Positions 28,820-38,244 of a stretch of 59,068 nucleotides of DNA are shown piece after piece; position 1 is the first letter of the stretch, and each line of letters starts with the position of its first letter. The position numbers were made by a program, and so were the translations under genes. Origin of the DNA: Chrysophaeum taylorii (taxonomy: Eukaryota; Sar; Pelagophyceae; Pelagomonadales; Pelagomonadaceae); contig JAQMWT010000629.1 of assembly GCA_029834535.1 (NCBI GenBank), positions 1 through 59,068 of the forward strand. Reading direction: 5' to 3'. Below the pieces are notes generated by a model. The model was given only the letters and a program-made list of their open reading frames with translations, was not told the origin of the DNA and made no database searches.

Positions 28820-29505
28820 AAGTTTAACAAACGCGCCTCTACGGCCGGTACCGAGGCAATCTCGCCCGACGCCAAGTCGTCCCAGACATCCTCACCACGC
28901 TCGACAACAAGGAGCAACTCTACGACATCAAAACCCTCGCTTGGGGTTCGTTGTACACCGCCCACGCCCTCCATCCCTCCCACCCGTCGCCTGTCGATCG
29001 GCGCGCAGCGCAAGTCCACTCCGAATACCTCGCTCACGCCCGCGGCATCGACGCCATTATCCCCCAGCCGGGTACAGCACCACCGCCTGGCTTCTTGGGC
29101 CCTGTCGAACAGCGGCTACGTAGCTACGGCACCGTCGCCGGCCTCGTCTTTGGTGCCTTCCGTGAGGCCAGCGCGGCGTGCCACGCTCTCGCCCAAACAT
29201 GCGCAGAGCGCATCGCTGCGCGAACCTGGGTGGCAAGCGGCTGCGCCAACTTCACAGAGGCAAAGGCGGCCCAAACTCGCCGCATCTACCGTGAGTGGGG
29301 GATCGCCAACGCATTAGGCCGGGCTCGCTGTGCCCTCACCGCCCTCACCCATGTCGCCGCCTCGGGGAACCCCACCCAGGCCGCCCGATCCCAGCAGGAC
29401 GTCACCCTTCGTCGCACATACGTCCGGCCGCAGCATGCGTACGACCTACGGGCGGGGCCCGTCCTCTCTTCGCCTGCCCCACGCCTCGGCGATGACCCCG
29501 ACTAG
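28820..29505 (+). CDS. Array-centre ORF, possible transposon-associated protein of unknown function
   Basis: An open frame of 185 codons is listed from 28951; the first ATG is uncertain and the similarity may start earlier (YGRYRGNLARRQ near 28838 and KEQLYDIKTLAWGSLYTAHA). Landmarks are FLGPVEQRLRSYGTVAGLVFG (about 29094-29155), AFREASAACHALAQ and RRIYREWGIANALGRARCAL. I recall similar 'GPVEQRL-x-S(F/Y)G...GLVFGAF' ORFs near transposon genes in algal genomes, but cannot check this. There is no catalytic motif. It lies in the centre of the fold-back array. Confidence 0.4.
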
Positions 29506-30125
29506 GTCCCGCGTACTTATCTCCGCCCGTCAGGCACATCCCTCATACCCCACAAACCCACCCACATCCTTCATGCTCCCCACACACACCCCCTTCTTAG
29601 CAGTCGACATTTCAAAACAAACTCTCTCCACACACCCCCCTCTTAGCAGTCGACATTTAAAGACAAACTCTCTCCACCCACATCCTTCATGCTCCCCACA
29701 CATGCTCCCCTCTTAGCAGTCGACATTTAAAGACAAACTCTCTTCGCCTGATCCCAGGAGGACGTCACCCTTCGTCGCACATACGTCCGGCGGCAGCATG
29801 CGTACGACCTACGGGCGGGGCCCGTCCTCTCTTCGCCTGCCCCACGCCTCGGCGATGACCCCGACTAGGTCCCCGCGTTACTATCTCCGCCCGTCAGGCA
29901 CATCCCTCATACCCACAAACCCACCCCATCCTTCATGCTCCCCACACACACCCCCCCCTTTGCAGTCGACATTTAAAGACCCTTCCTTCGCCTGCCCCGC
30001 CTCGGCGATGGCCCCACTAGGTCCCGCGTACTTATCTCCGCCCGTCAGGCACATCCCTCATACCCCACGGACCCACCCACATCCTTCATGCTCCCCACAC
30101 ACACCCCTCTCTTAGCAGTCGACAT
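29399..30125 (+). repeat. Tandem direct repeats downstream of the array-centre ORF
   Basis: A block of about 200 bp that begins with the end of the ORF (GACGTCACCCTTCGTCGCAC...) is repeated at 29399-29600 and 29758-29960, with a partial third copy at 29985-30120. The motif TAGCAGTCGACATTTAAAGAC recurs between them several times. This looks like unequal crossing-over or slippage within the element's 3' part. Confidence 0.65.
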
Positions 30126-30135
30126 TTAGAGACAA

Positions 30136-30166
<31 letters not shown>

Positions 30167-30285
30167 AACATCTGTCGATTAGTAGTAAGGATTAGAAGTC
30201 TCTCTCTCTTCTTCAAACAGAGGTCTTAACTACTAATCGACAGATGTTTGTCTGTCTGTCTGTTTGTCTGTTTGTCCCTCGATTT
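30125..30285. repeat. Hairpin-forming inverted repeat with GACA/TGTC tetranucleotides
   Basis: The left arm (about 30130-30190) is a GACA/CAAACAGA run followed by CATCTGTCGATTAGTAGT. The right arm (about 30228-30285) is its reverse complement. About 37 bp of unrelated DNA separate the arms. The right arm starts each of the three right-hand units, so this is a symmetry boundary of the array. Confidence 0.7.
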
Positions 30286-30289
30286 AGGG

Positions 30290-30675
30290 TAAGGATCAGG
30301 TAGGCGCGAGAGTAAGGATCAGGTAGGCGCGAGAGCCAGACAGTGATCCTCCAAGCCGTCTACGGCGACCTCGCAGACTATTTCCACGACCCGCGGCGGC
30401 TCTTTCAGCGCGCCATTCTCACGCCCCGTCGAAACGATGTTGTCGATGCTGACAACGCGCGCATGACCGCGGCCAGAGCCAGGGCCAGACGCCCTGCGAG
30501 GTCGGCGTCCTCTTGCCCACAAGCCCGTATTCTGCCACGTCCAGCTCTACGTGGCTCTCTGTCGATCGGCAACCCCGAGGATACCCTCTTCTGGGTCGAC
30601 GACTCCACCCTACCCCACACCTGCTGCGCAATACCCGATAAGCCCCCTCCCGGCGTCTACACGCGCACTATAGGT
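30290..30675 (+). pseudogene. PIF1/Helitron helicase fragment (module 2, deleted)
   Basis: It shows the same upstream part as the other modules (QAVYGDLADYFHDPRRLF, AILTPRRNDVVDADNARM). It then jumps directly to the end part (VFCHVQLYVALCRS in one frame). About 270-300 bp with the TINKSQGQ region start are missing, so the helicase motif is broken. Confidence 0.65.
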
Positions 30676-31139
30676 TAACTTACTGGGACCAGGTGAACTT
30701 ACTGGAACCAGGTGAACTTACCGGGGTTAGAGATTGGGACTAGGTGAACTAAGTGACCAGGTGAACTTACTGAGACCAAGTGCGAACTTACTGGGGCTTT
30801 TAGAGTAAACTCAAAGCTTAGCGGCGTGTGCGGATCAAAGCAGCTTAGATTGGCAGGGGTGAGAGCGACGAGCTCAAAGGAGAGTGGGGTGAGTGGGTGT
30901 GGGTTTACGCCGAACTTACTGGGGTTAGAGATTGGGTTTACGCCGAATTTACTGGGGTTAGAGATTGGGACTAGGTGAACTTAACGGGACCAGGTGAACA
31001 GGCGAACTTACTGGGGTTAGAGATTGGGACTAGGTGAACTTACTGGCCTGCACTTGTCTCCTAACTACTAATCGACAGATGTTTGTCTGTCTGTCTGTTT
31101 GTTTGTTTGTCTGTTTGTCCCTCGATTTAGGGTAAGGAT

Positions 31140-31780
31140 CAGGTAGGCGCGAGAGTAAGGATCAGGTAGGCGCGAGAGCCAGACAGTGATCCTCCAAGCC
31201 GTCTACGGCGACCTCGCAGACTATTTCCACGACCCGCGGCGGCTCTTTCAGCGCGCCATTCTCACGCCCCGTCGAAACGATGTTGTCGATGCTGACAACG
31301 CGCGCATGACCGCGGCCTTTTTTTCCCGGAGACGAGGCGTCGGAGTTCTTTTCGGCTGACTAGGCTGGGTCGGAAGACGACGCCTCGCTCTTTACAGTCG
31401 AGTTTTCAACTCCCTGACAACCAACGGCATGCTGACTTTGATCGCGAGCTTAAAGTCTTCGCAACCTCGACCCGTCGCACGGCCACTGCAACGGTACCAG
31501 ATACATGATCGATCGTGTCGTTGTCACCGAGGCTCCTCCAACCTGTATCCCTTAAGGCCCGCCGACGCCAAACGATCACCAAGAGCCAGGGCCAGACGCC
31601 CCGCGAGGTCGGCGTCCTCTTGGCGAAGCCCGTCTTCTGCCACGTCCAGCTCTACGTGGCTCTCTGTCGATCGGCAACCCCGAGAATATCCTCTTCTGAG
31701 TCGACGACTCCACCCTACCCCACACGTGCTGCGCAATACCGATAAGCCCCCTCCCGGCGTCTACACGCGCACTGTAGGTG
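31140..31780 (+). pseudogene. PIF1/Helitron helicase fragment (module 3)
   Basis: It has the same content as module 1 but in the + direction. The 76-codon frame at 31515-31745 carries the ITKSQGQTPREVGVLLAKP and QLYVALCRSATPR motif pair; the Asn of NKSQGQ is Thr here. Frameshifts upstream break it. It is nearly identical to module 4. Confidence 0.7.
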
Positions 31781-32179
31781 AACTTACTGGGGCCAGGTGA
31801 ACTTACTGGGGTTTGAGATTGGAACTAGGTGAACTTAGTGACCAGGTGAGCTAACTGGGACCAAGTGAACTTACTGGGGTTTTTAGAGTGAACGCAAAGG
31901 CTAGCGGCGTGTACGGATCAAAGCAGCTTAGATTGGCGGAGGTGAGAGCGACGAGCTCGAAGGAGAGTGGGGTGAGTGGATGTGAGCACGAGTGGGCTTA
32001 CGCCGAACTTACTGGGGTTAGAGATTGGGACTAGGTGAACTTACTGGGACCAGGTGAACTTACTGGGGTTAGAGATTGGGACCAGGTGAACTTACTGGCG
32101 AACTTACTGGCCTGCACTTGTCTTAACTACTAATCGACAGATGTTTGTCTGTTTGTCTGTTTGTCCCTCGATTTAGGGT

Positions 32180-32805
32180 AAGGATCAGGTAGGCGCGAGA
32201 GCCAGACAGTGATCCTCCAAGCCGTCTACGGCGACCTCGCAGACTATTTCCACGACCCGCGGCGGCTCTTTCAGCGCGCCATTCTCACGCCCCGTCGAAA
32301 CGATGTTGTCGATGCTGACAACGCGCGCATGACCGCGGCCTTTTTTTCCCGGAGACGAGGCGTCGGAGTTCTTTTCGGCTGACTAGGCTGGGTCGGAAGA
32401 CGACGCCTCGCTCTTTACAGTAGAGTTTTCAACTCCCTGACAACCAACGGCATGCTGACTTTGATCGCGAGCTTAAAGTCTTCGCAACCTCGACCCGTCG
32501 CACGGCCACTGCAACGGTACCAGATACATGATCGATCGTGTCGTTGTCACCGAGGCTCCTCCAACCTGTATCCCGTAAGGCCCGCCGACGCCAAACGATC
32601 ACCAAGAGCCAGGGCCAGACGCCCCGCGAGGTCGGCGTCCTCTTGGCGAAGCCCGTCTTCTGCCACGTCCAGCTCTACGTGGCTCTCTGTCGATCGGCAA
32701 CCCCGAGGATATCCTCTTCTGAGTCGACGACTCCACCCTACCCCACACGTGCTGCGCAATACCGATAAGCCCCCTCCCGGCGTCTACACGCGCACTGTAG
32801 GTGAA
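32180..32805 (+). pseudogene. PIF1/Helitron helicase fragment (module 4)
   Basis: This near-identical tandem copy of module 3 has the motif frame at 32538-32768. The high identity of whole ~1-kb units (31058-32121 versus 32122-33129) points to a recent tandem duplication. Confidence 0.7.
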
Positions 32806-33129
32806 CTTACTGGGACCAGGTGAACTTACTGGGGTTTGAGATTGGAACTAGGTGAACTTAGTGACCAGGTGAGCTAACTGGGACCAAGTGAACTTACTGG
32901 GGTTTTTAGAGTGAACGCAAAGGCTAGCGGCGTGTACGGATCAAAGCAGCTTAGATTGGCGGAGGTGAGAGCGACGAGCTCGAAGGAGAGTGGGGTGAGT
33001 GGGTGTGAGCACGAGTGGGTTTACCCGAACTTACTGGGGTTAGAGATTGGGACTAGGTGAACTTACTGACCAGGTGAACTTACTGGGGTTAGAGATTGGG
33101 ACTAGGTGAACTTACTGGTCTGCACTTGT

Positions 33130-33639
33130 CCCCCCTTAATGTAATCCCGTCATGATGATGAAAATAGCCGCTCTGTCCAACCACTATGCCCTTATCCTTA
33201 CCCTTAGAGTGGTCGGCGCTCGTCTCAACGGCACTTCCCAGCGCACCCAGAAGGTTCGTGGTTTTACCCGCGTCAATTCTTGCAACGTAACGCTTTTTTC
33301 TCCACCGTGTCGCCCCGACGACGAATCTTCGCCGCGTAAGCGAGGATAATAAGAAAGGCTATCATCTTGTTACCATTTTTTGATGATGAACATCAGCATA
33401 ACGGACGCCGCGCGCGCGAAACAACAACGACAACAACAACTACTACTTCTACGATGTGGTAGCCCAAGGCATGCATGGACGCATGCATGGGAGAGCGCGA
33501 AGAAAGAAAATGGCGGCGGCGGTCCCGACGAGGTACGTGAGAGCAGTGACACGACGGCGACGACGACGACGGGCAAAAAAAGACGTGTCCCTGACAGAAG
33601 ACGTGTCCCTGACAGACAAAACAAAAGAGAGAGCGAGAT
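33130..33639. other. Intergenic, no gene recognised
   Basis: It contains CAA/CGA-type simple repeats and a duplicated 18-bp motif (ctgacagaagacgtgtcc, about 33581-33615). Short ORFs are Arg/Ser-rich products of the repeats. Confidence 0.45.
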
Positions 33640-34785
33640 TCAGGGCTGGAGATTGGCACCGAGGTCGATGAGCGCCTTTTTGAAGCGACGCGCCTTGAGG
33701 GCCGGCATGGCGGCGTTGCGTACGAAGGCAGCATAGTCGTCCTCGGTCATCTCGGTCAAGTCGGAGGTGTCGTCCGCGACTTGGGAGAGCTGGTCTTTGT
33801 ACTTCTCGAGGCCGAGCGTCGTAATAAAGGTGTCAAGGGAAGTGTCGTTCGGGGTGGTGTCGCTGGAGATGGATGGCCTTGTGGCCACCAGCTTTTCGCT
33901 CGAGATGGATGGCATTGTGGCCACCAGCTTTTCGCTCGAGCGTCGGCGACGACGCTCCTCTCTCTTGGCCGAATAAAGGAAAGGACCCGGGAATAGTCTG
34001 TGCCTTTCGGCCATGGTGCTGAGCATCAGGAGAGTCTCGTAGACTTTGGAGAGGTCCCGGAGTTGCTGGAGGTCGACCGTGTCGAAGCAGTCACGCTTCT
34101 TGACCCCGACGGCCTGGCAGCCCCGAAGGAACGCGGTTATATTTGACATTTGGTGGAAGGCGAGGGCCCCCTTGGAGACTCTCGTGACCGTGCCGGGCTT
34201 GATCTTGTTGAGAAGCTGGCAGAGCAAGACGCCGTCCTTGAGGTGCTCGCCAAAGGACTCCTCGGGTCGAGCTTCGACGTCGACGGGCGCGTCGATGCCG
34301 ACGACCAAGCAGACCCACTTCAAGCCGCGCGCAAATTCCGATGCGTCGTCGGCCGCCTTGGCACGGCGCTTCGCTTGACACTCGTGGTCGAGGTTGTCGA
34401 CCGACGCGTTGAAGCGCTGCGGAGCGTTCGAAAACTCGCCGCGAGACAACGTCGAGTCGTTGTCCGTATCGTCCTCGTATCTCACCGACTCTGTGATCGT
34501 TGTCGACACCGTCGGGCTGTCGTCGTCCTCCTCGCGCACCCACACCGTGTCGGTGACCGAGTTCCGCCGCGACCTCCCCGGGCTCTGGGGGGGACGCGGA
34601 TCCAAAACAAAACCGTCATCGTCGTCCTCCTCCTCCCACTCGTCGATCCGCGAGATCACGGCGGCGGTCTGCTCATCGCTCAGCGAACGTTCCCACTGCG
34701 CGAGCAGCGACGTCAGCTCCGTCCGGTCCAGGGCCTTGATGTCCCCGGGTGTCAACTTGGCCACCTCATCGATCGTCGTGAACAT
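33640..34785 (-). CDS. CH-domain plus SAM-domain protein
   Basis: This 381-residue protein has an acidic N-terminal part (1-150). A single calponin homology domain follows (about 153-257; FARGLKWVCLVVG, then FGEHLKDGVLLCQLLNKIKPG and NITAFLRGCQAVGV), the type-3 CH form of calponin/transgelin and IQGAP/Rho regulators. A SAM-like C-terminal domain ends it (about 316-375; LDTFITTLGLEKYKDQL, MPALKARRFKKALIDL). The linker has a tandem duplication of about 12 residues (SSEKLVAT-x-PSI, near 283-306) that mirrors a DNA duplication at about 33881-33952. A cytoskeletal adaptor role is inferred. ATG at 34785. Confidence 0.85.
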   Translation of the reverse strand: MFTTIDEVAKLTPGDIKALDRTELTSLLAQWERSLSDEQTAAVISRIDEWEEEDDDDGFVLDPRPPQSPGRSRRNSVTDTVWVREEDDDSPTVSTTITESVRYEDDTDNDSTLSRGEFSNAPQRFNASVDNLDHECQAKRRAKAADDASEFARGLKWVCLVVGIDAPVDVEARPEESFGEHLKDGVLLCQLLNKIKPGTVTRVSKGALAFHQMSNITAFLRGCQAVGVKKRDCFDTVDLQQLRDLSKVYETLLMLSTMAERHRLFPGPFLYSAKREERRRRRSSEKLVATMPSISSEKLVATRPSISSDTTPNDTSLDTFITTLGLEKYKDQLSQVADDTSDLTEMTEDDYAAFVRNAAMPALKARRFKKALIDLGANLQP

Positions 34786-35107
34786 GATGGGGAACTTGTA
34801 CCGTTACGACGTCTGCAAATGCAGGATGCCCGTTGAATGATGAATTCCTAAAGATTTCGCTATCTTCTCAGAAACGAGGGTTGAGGATACCACGCACCTC
34901 AGATCGATCGATGCTGGTGGTGCGTCACTCCTTCTTCTTCTTCTTCTCCACGACGACGACGACAAGAAGAAGAACAAAGGAACAACAAACACGCCGCCGC
35001 CGGGCACCCGCGCGCGTCGCCCACTCAAAAAAAGAGTTCCTGGATAGCGATTCGCTCCCAACTTGCACTACGTAGAGAATGCTCCCGTCCCAACAAAGAA
35101 TTTTCTT
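34786..35107. other. Intergenic, no gene recognised
   Basis: It lies between the upstream side of the CH-SAM gene and the end of the FAM13-like gene, both on the minus strand. It contains a CTT-rich and CGA-rich simple stretch around 34935-34975. Confidence 0.4.
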
Positions 35108-35800
35108 CTAAACCAACGGATCTGAGGATCGGTCGTTGTTTTGGATAGCCGCCTTGAGGGCGTGGTATCGCTCGTAGAGCTCCCGAATAGGCTCCTTCTC
35201 GAGCTTGTGGGGAAACCTGCCGTTGGCGTGATAGAACCGGTCGTCGTAGTCCTTGAGTTGCTGCTTGACCCGCCGTTTCTCCGAGATCAACACCTGAAGG
35301 CTCTCGGTCCGGGGTATCCCCGCCTCCTCGTCTTCCGACGTGTGGACCACGCTCAGGGCTCGTCTCGCCAGCGCTGCTCGCACGGTAGCCTGGATTTGGG
35401 AGGCGGCATGGTCTCTGATGTCCCGCTTCCACTCGCGGTACTGTCGATACGTCGACGCGAGCGGCACCCGCTCGCTCCCGCGCGGGACGTGGCCCTTAGC
35501 GGCCACGAAGTCGTCCTCGAACCCCTTGATCTGCATCCGCAACGCCCGGCACGCCTGCACCATGTGCCGTCGCTCCCGCGCGTTGGCTCGCGACGGCCGC
35601 CACACGTGCGACGTCGCGACGCTCGGTCGGTCCTCGACGGTCCATTCGATCCGTTGCGAAGGTTCGCGACTTATCGCCTCGCTCATCATCGACTCTAACC
35701 GACCAACGGTGTACGGGTCGACCATTGTGACCGAATTTTTAGGGTTTTTATTTGAGGCGTTTAAAATACCAACCTTCTGCAGGTCCAGGCTTTCAGGCAT
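35108..35800 (-). CDS. FAM13-like repeat protein with IQ motif
   Basis: This 230-residue protein has two copies of the FAM13-type motif. One is near 86-123 (ALRMQIKGFEDDFVAAKGHVP ... YRQYREWKRDI). The other is near 172-220 (EKRRVKQQLKDYDDRFYHANG ... PIRELYERYHALKAAI). Both fit the pattern 'K-x-LK-x-(Y/F)-(D/E)-x-x-F-x-x-x-x-GR-x-P ... LY-x-x-Y-x-x-LK'. Between them lies an IQ-like segment (SQIQATVRAALARRAL), which may bind calmodulin. FAM13 proteins of animals also have RhoGAP domains, absent here. The ATG at 35800 is the first; the Met at 35725 (MVDPYTVGRLE) also fits. Role not known; signalling adaptor inferred. Confidence 0.68.
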   Translation of the reverse strand: MPESLDLQKVGILNASNKNPKNSVTMVDPYTVGRLESMMSEAISREPSQRIEWTVEDRPSVATSHVWRPSRANARERRHMVQACRALRMQIKGFEDDFVAAKGHVPRGSERVPLASTYRQYREWKRDIRDHAASQIQATVRAALARRALSVVHTSEDEEAGIPRTESLQVLISEKRRVKQQLKDYDDRFYHANGRFPHKLEKEPIRELYERYHALKAAIQNNDRSSDPLV

Positions 35801-36949
35801 CCGAGACGATCTGAGTTACGAGCCGTCGAAGGCCCCATCGTCCAGGTGGGGCGCTTAGCCGGAACGAAAAGGCTCGCTTAGTCCGCTAGCGTGGCTCGTT
35901 TCTGGTAAGTGCGACGGCGTTTTAGCTGGGCGGCCCACTCGATGGGAATTCGGATAGTGGCTGCCTCGAGTTGGAAAATTTCAGCATGCTACCGCATCCC
36001 TTCGTGCGAGTGGTGCGTCTGTTCATGGACAACTGCTCGGCGACGAGCAAGTCGCAATACTGCTTCGGCGGGTTGGCGCTGCTACGAATGAATGGTTGAT
36101 TTTAGCCTTGTGGGTAGAGACTTGGTTTGTTGGACACGCGACGCTCGAATGCGATGTGGCAACGCAGCATCACACCGCGAACATCTCAAACTCGCGCGAC
36201 TGCTTTAACCATGGAATGCTAAACGAAATGATGCTCGGCCATCACGTCATGGCACGCGCGTCTACGATGCGTCGACGATACATCTGTGCAAAGACATGAC
36301 CGCTACTCTCTTTGAGGCTGTTGATCACACAATACCGGTCTTTCGGTCTCGTTGGGCCTCGAGCACGCAGGACCACCACATCACAGTCGAATCATTGCAT
36401 CTCGCCGTCGAGAATCTGGCTTTTCCCTCGACGTTGTCCTGCCGAAGGCCCTGGCCCGCGAGGGCTACTCCGGCATTGGCGCAGGGTCTTCTAGTCTCTA
36501 CGGGACGCCGGCCGAGGAGCCCTTGAACATTAATTATTCTGGCGCAGCGTCCGCCTCTTCAAGCGGGCGGCGGATGGTCGATCGAGGTACCGGATTACCA
36601 CAGGGCCCGAACCATACCCGCCTTGAAGGCCGCCTTAGGGAAGATCACTACTTTTGCCGACGCGCACCCCGAGGCCAAGTGCGAGTAGTAGTGCCGGTCC
36701 TACGTGCGAGTAGTAGTACCAGTCCTACTACGGTCGAAAGGCTCCAAGCAAATCAACTTATAACCACTGTACGTCGACCTGAAGGACGTCCCTCTGACGA
36801 CTACACCCCCCACGTCAACGGCCAAAGGGGGGCCCCGCCCGACTCGACTCGAGGAGTCTCTCCCAAAGGACGCGAGAGCCCACGGGGCTCTTGACATCGC
36901 CTAAATTTTGGATGTGTTGAAGTAAATTCATTTTCTTCGGAAGAGAGAG
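35801..36949. other. Intergenic, no gene recognised
   Basis: ORFs of 60-180 codons occur on the + strand with changing frames and no recognisable domain. The piece at about 36690-36720 repeats a short sequence (gtgcgagtagtagt...) in tandem. I see no conserved gene here. Confidence 0.45.
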
Positions 36950-37942
36950 ATGGTTGTGGTGTGTGTGATAGGGGCCGGGGCATTCGGGACCGCGATGGCG
37001 TGGCTCGCCTCGACGAACGGCCACCCGACGCGCGTGTGTGCGCGGGACAAGGCTCAGTGCGAAGTTATAAACGCGACGCAGCACAATCCTAAGTACCTGA
37101 GGTCGGCGAGGTTAGAGGTGAAGGCGACGAGCGATGCGAAGGCGGCCCTCGAGGGCGCCGAGGTGGTAATTTTGTGTCTGCCGGCGCAGAAGTGCGTCGC
37201 CTGGATCCGCGAGAACCGCGACCGCGTGCCGAGCGATGCCATCTTGTGTTCGACGGCCAAGGGACTGTATCTAGAAACGAAGCAACTGTTGTCGGAGGCG
37301 ATGGCCGAGGCCTTCGGGAGACCCCAGCGGCTTGCCTTCCTGTCCGGACCGTCGTTCGCGCAGTACATTGTCGACGGGCACCCGACGGCAGTTGTGGTGG
37401 CTTCAAGGCTCCTCGCGGACGCGGTCGCCGTGCAACGCTTGCTTTCGAACCCTCGATTTCGCGTCTACGCGAGCCAAGACACCATCGGTGTCGAGCTCGG
37501 CGGCGCCTTGAAAAACGTTCTAGCCCTGGGGGCCGGGATGATCGCCGGCGCGAATTTTGGGATCAACACTCTCGCTGCCTACGTGACGCGCGCCGCGAGG
37601 GAACTCGCGGTCCTATGCGTGGCCATGGGCGGCAAGCCGGAGACCATCGCCGGCCTCTCGGGGATCGGAGACTTGATGCTCACCACCTTCGGGGACCTGT
37701 CTCGGAACCGCGCCTGCGGGCTCCGCCTCGCGCGGGGCGAGCGCCTCGACGACATCCTCCAGTCGTCGACGGTCGAGGGCGTACCCACGGCACAAGTCGC
37801 AGTCGAGTTTGCGCGCCGATGCAACCTCGACCTTCCCTTGATCGCGGCGGTTAACGACATCCTCCAGGCCAAACTAACCCCCCGCCAAGCTCTCGACGCC
37901 ATCATGACCCGCCCCCTCGGCACTGAAGTCCCGTTGTTGTGA
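36950..37942 (+). CDS. gpsA: NAD-dependent glycerol-3-phosphate dehydrogenase (GpsA type)
   Basis: This enzyme interconverts dihydroxyacetone phosphate and glycerol-3-phosphate with NAD(P)H, feeding glycerolipid synthesis. The 330-residue protein starts at once with the Rossmann loop GAGAFGTA (8-15). Further landmarks are FLSGPSFAQYIV (about 129-140), GVELGGALKNVLALGAGM with the catalytic Lys, and GLSGIGDLMLTTFGDLSRN. The length is that of bacterial GpsA and the plastid/cytosolic GPD1-type enzymes. There is no obvious targeting peptide, so it is probably cytosolic. There are no introns. ATG at 36950. Confidence 0.93.
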   Translation: MVVVCVIGAGAFGTAMAWLASTNGHPTRVCARDKAQCEVINATQHNPKYLRSARLEVKATSDAKAALEGAEVVILCLPAQKCVAWIRENRDRVPSDAILCSTAKGLYLETKQLLSEAMAEAFGRPQRLAFLSGPSFAQYIVDGHPTAVVVASRLLADAVAVQRLLSNPRFRVYASQDTIGVELGGALKNVLALGAGMIAGANFGINTLAAYVTRAARELAVLCVAMGGKPETIAGLSGIGDLMLTTFGDLSRNRACGLRLARGERLDDILQSSTVEGVPTAQVAVEFARRCNLDLPLIAAVNDILQAKLTPRQALDAIMTRPLGTEVPLL

Positions 37943-38244
37943 GTCGTTTATTTATGGCTCGCTCGCTCGCAACAACGGGCCGAGTAGCACCAGAATGAGG
38001 ATGGAACTACCAAAACTGGATGCGCGCGGCCTCTGGTTGCGGTGTCAAGCAGCGTAGGACGAAGACGTTCAAGGCGGCGCTGTGAACTAGGAATATAGTT
38101 TTTGAGCGCGAGTCCACGCGCGCCCCAGGAGGTCAAGCGACACCTCGCCAAGAATAGCACGTAATAAAAGGGACTCGGATAATAACGTGCGCGGGACTAC
38201 GTGGTCGGTCGGCGGAGGCCCATGACTGTCACGCCGCGGAATCA
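37943..38244. other. Intergenic, no gene recognised
   Basis: There is a downstream spacer of about 300 bp between the GPD gene and the hAT pseudogene. No ORF with a recognisable family is present. Confidence 0.4.

Larger units (their letters stand above)
27821..33129. mobile_element. Fold-back repeat array of Helitron/PIF1 helicase fragments
   Basis: The block begins ACAAGTGC and ends GCACTTGT, with about 40 bp of matching inverted sequence at each end (CCAGTAAGTTCACCTAGTCCC and relatives). Inside are minisatellite stretches built on CCAGTAAGTTCACCTGGT plus a CCCAATCTCTAACCCC spacer, and four helicase-derived modules. One module points left (28158-28790); three point right (30290-30675, 31140-31780, 32180-32805). 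The right part is three tandem units (30224-31057, 31058-32121, 32122-33129). No target duplication was seen at the outer ends. It looks like decayed Helitron material amplified as a satellite-like array. Confidence 0.65.
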
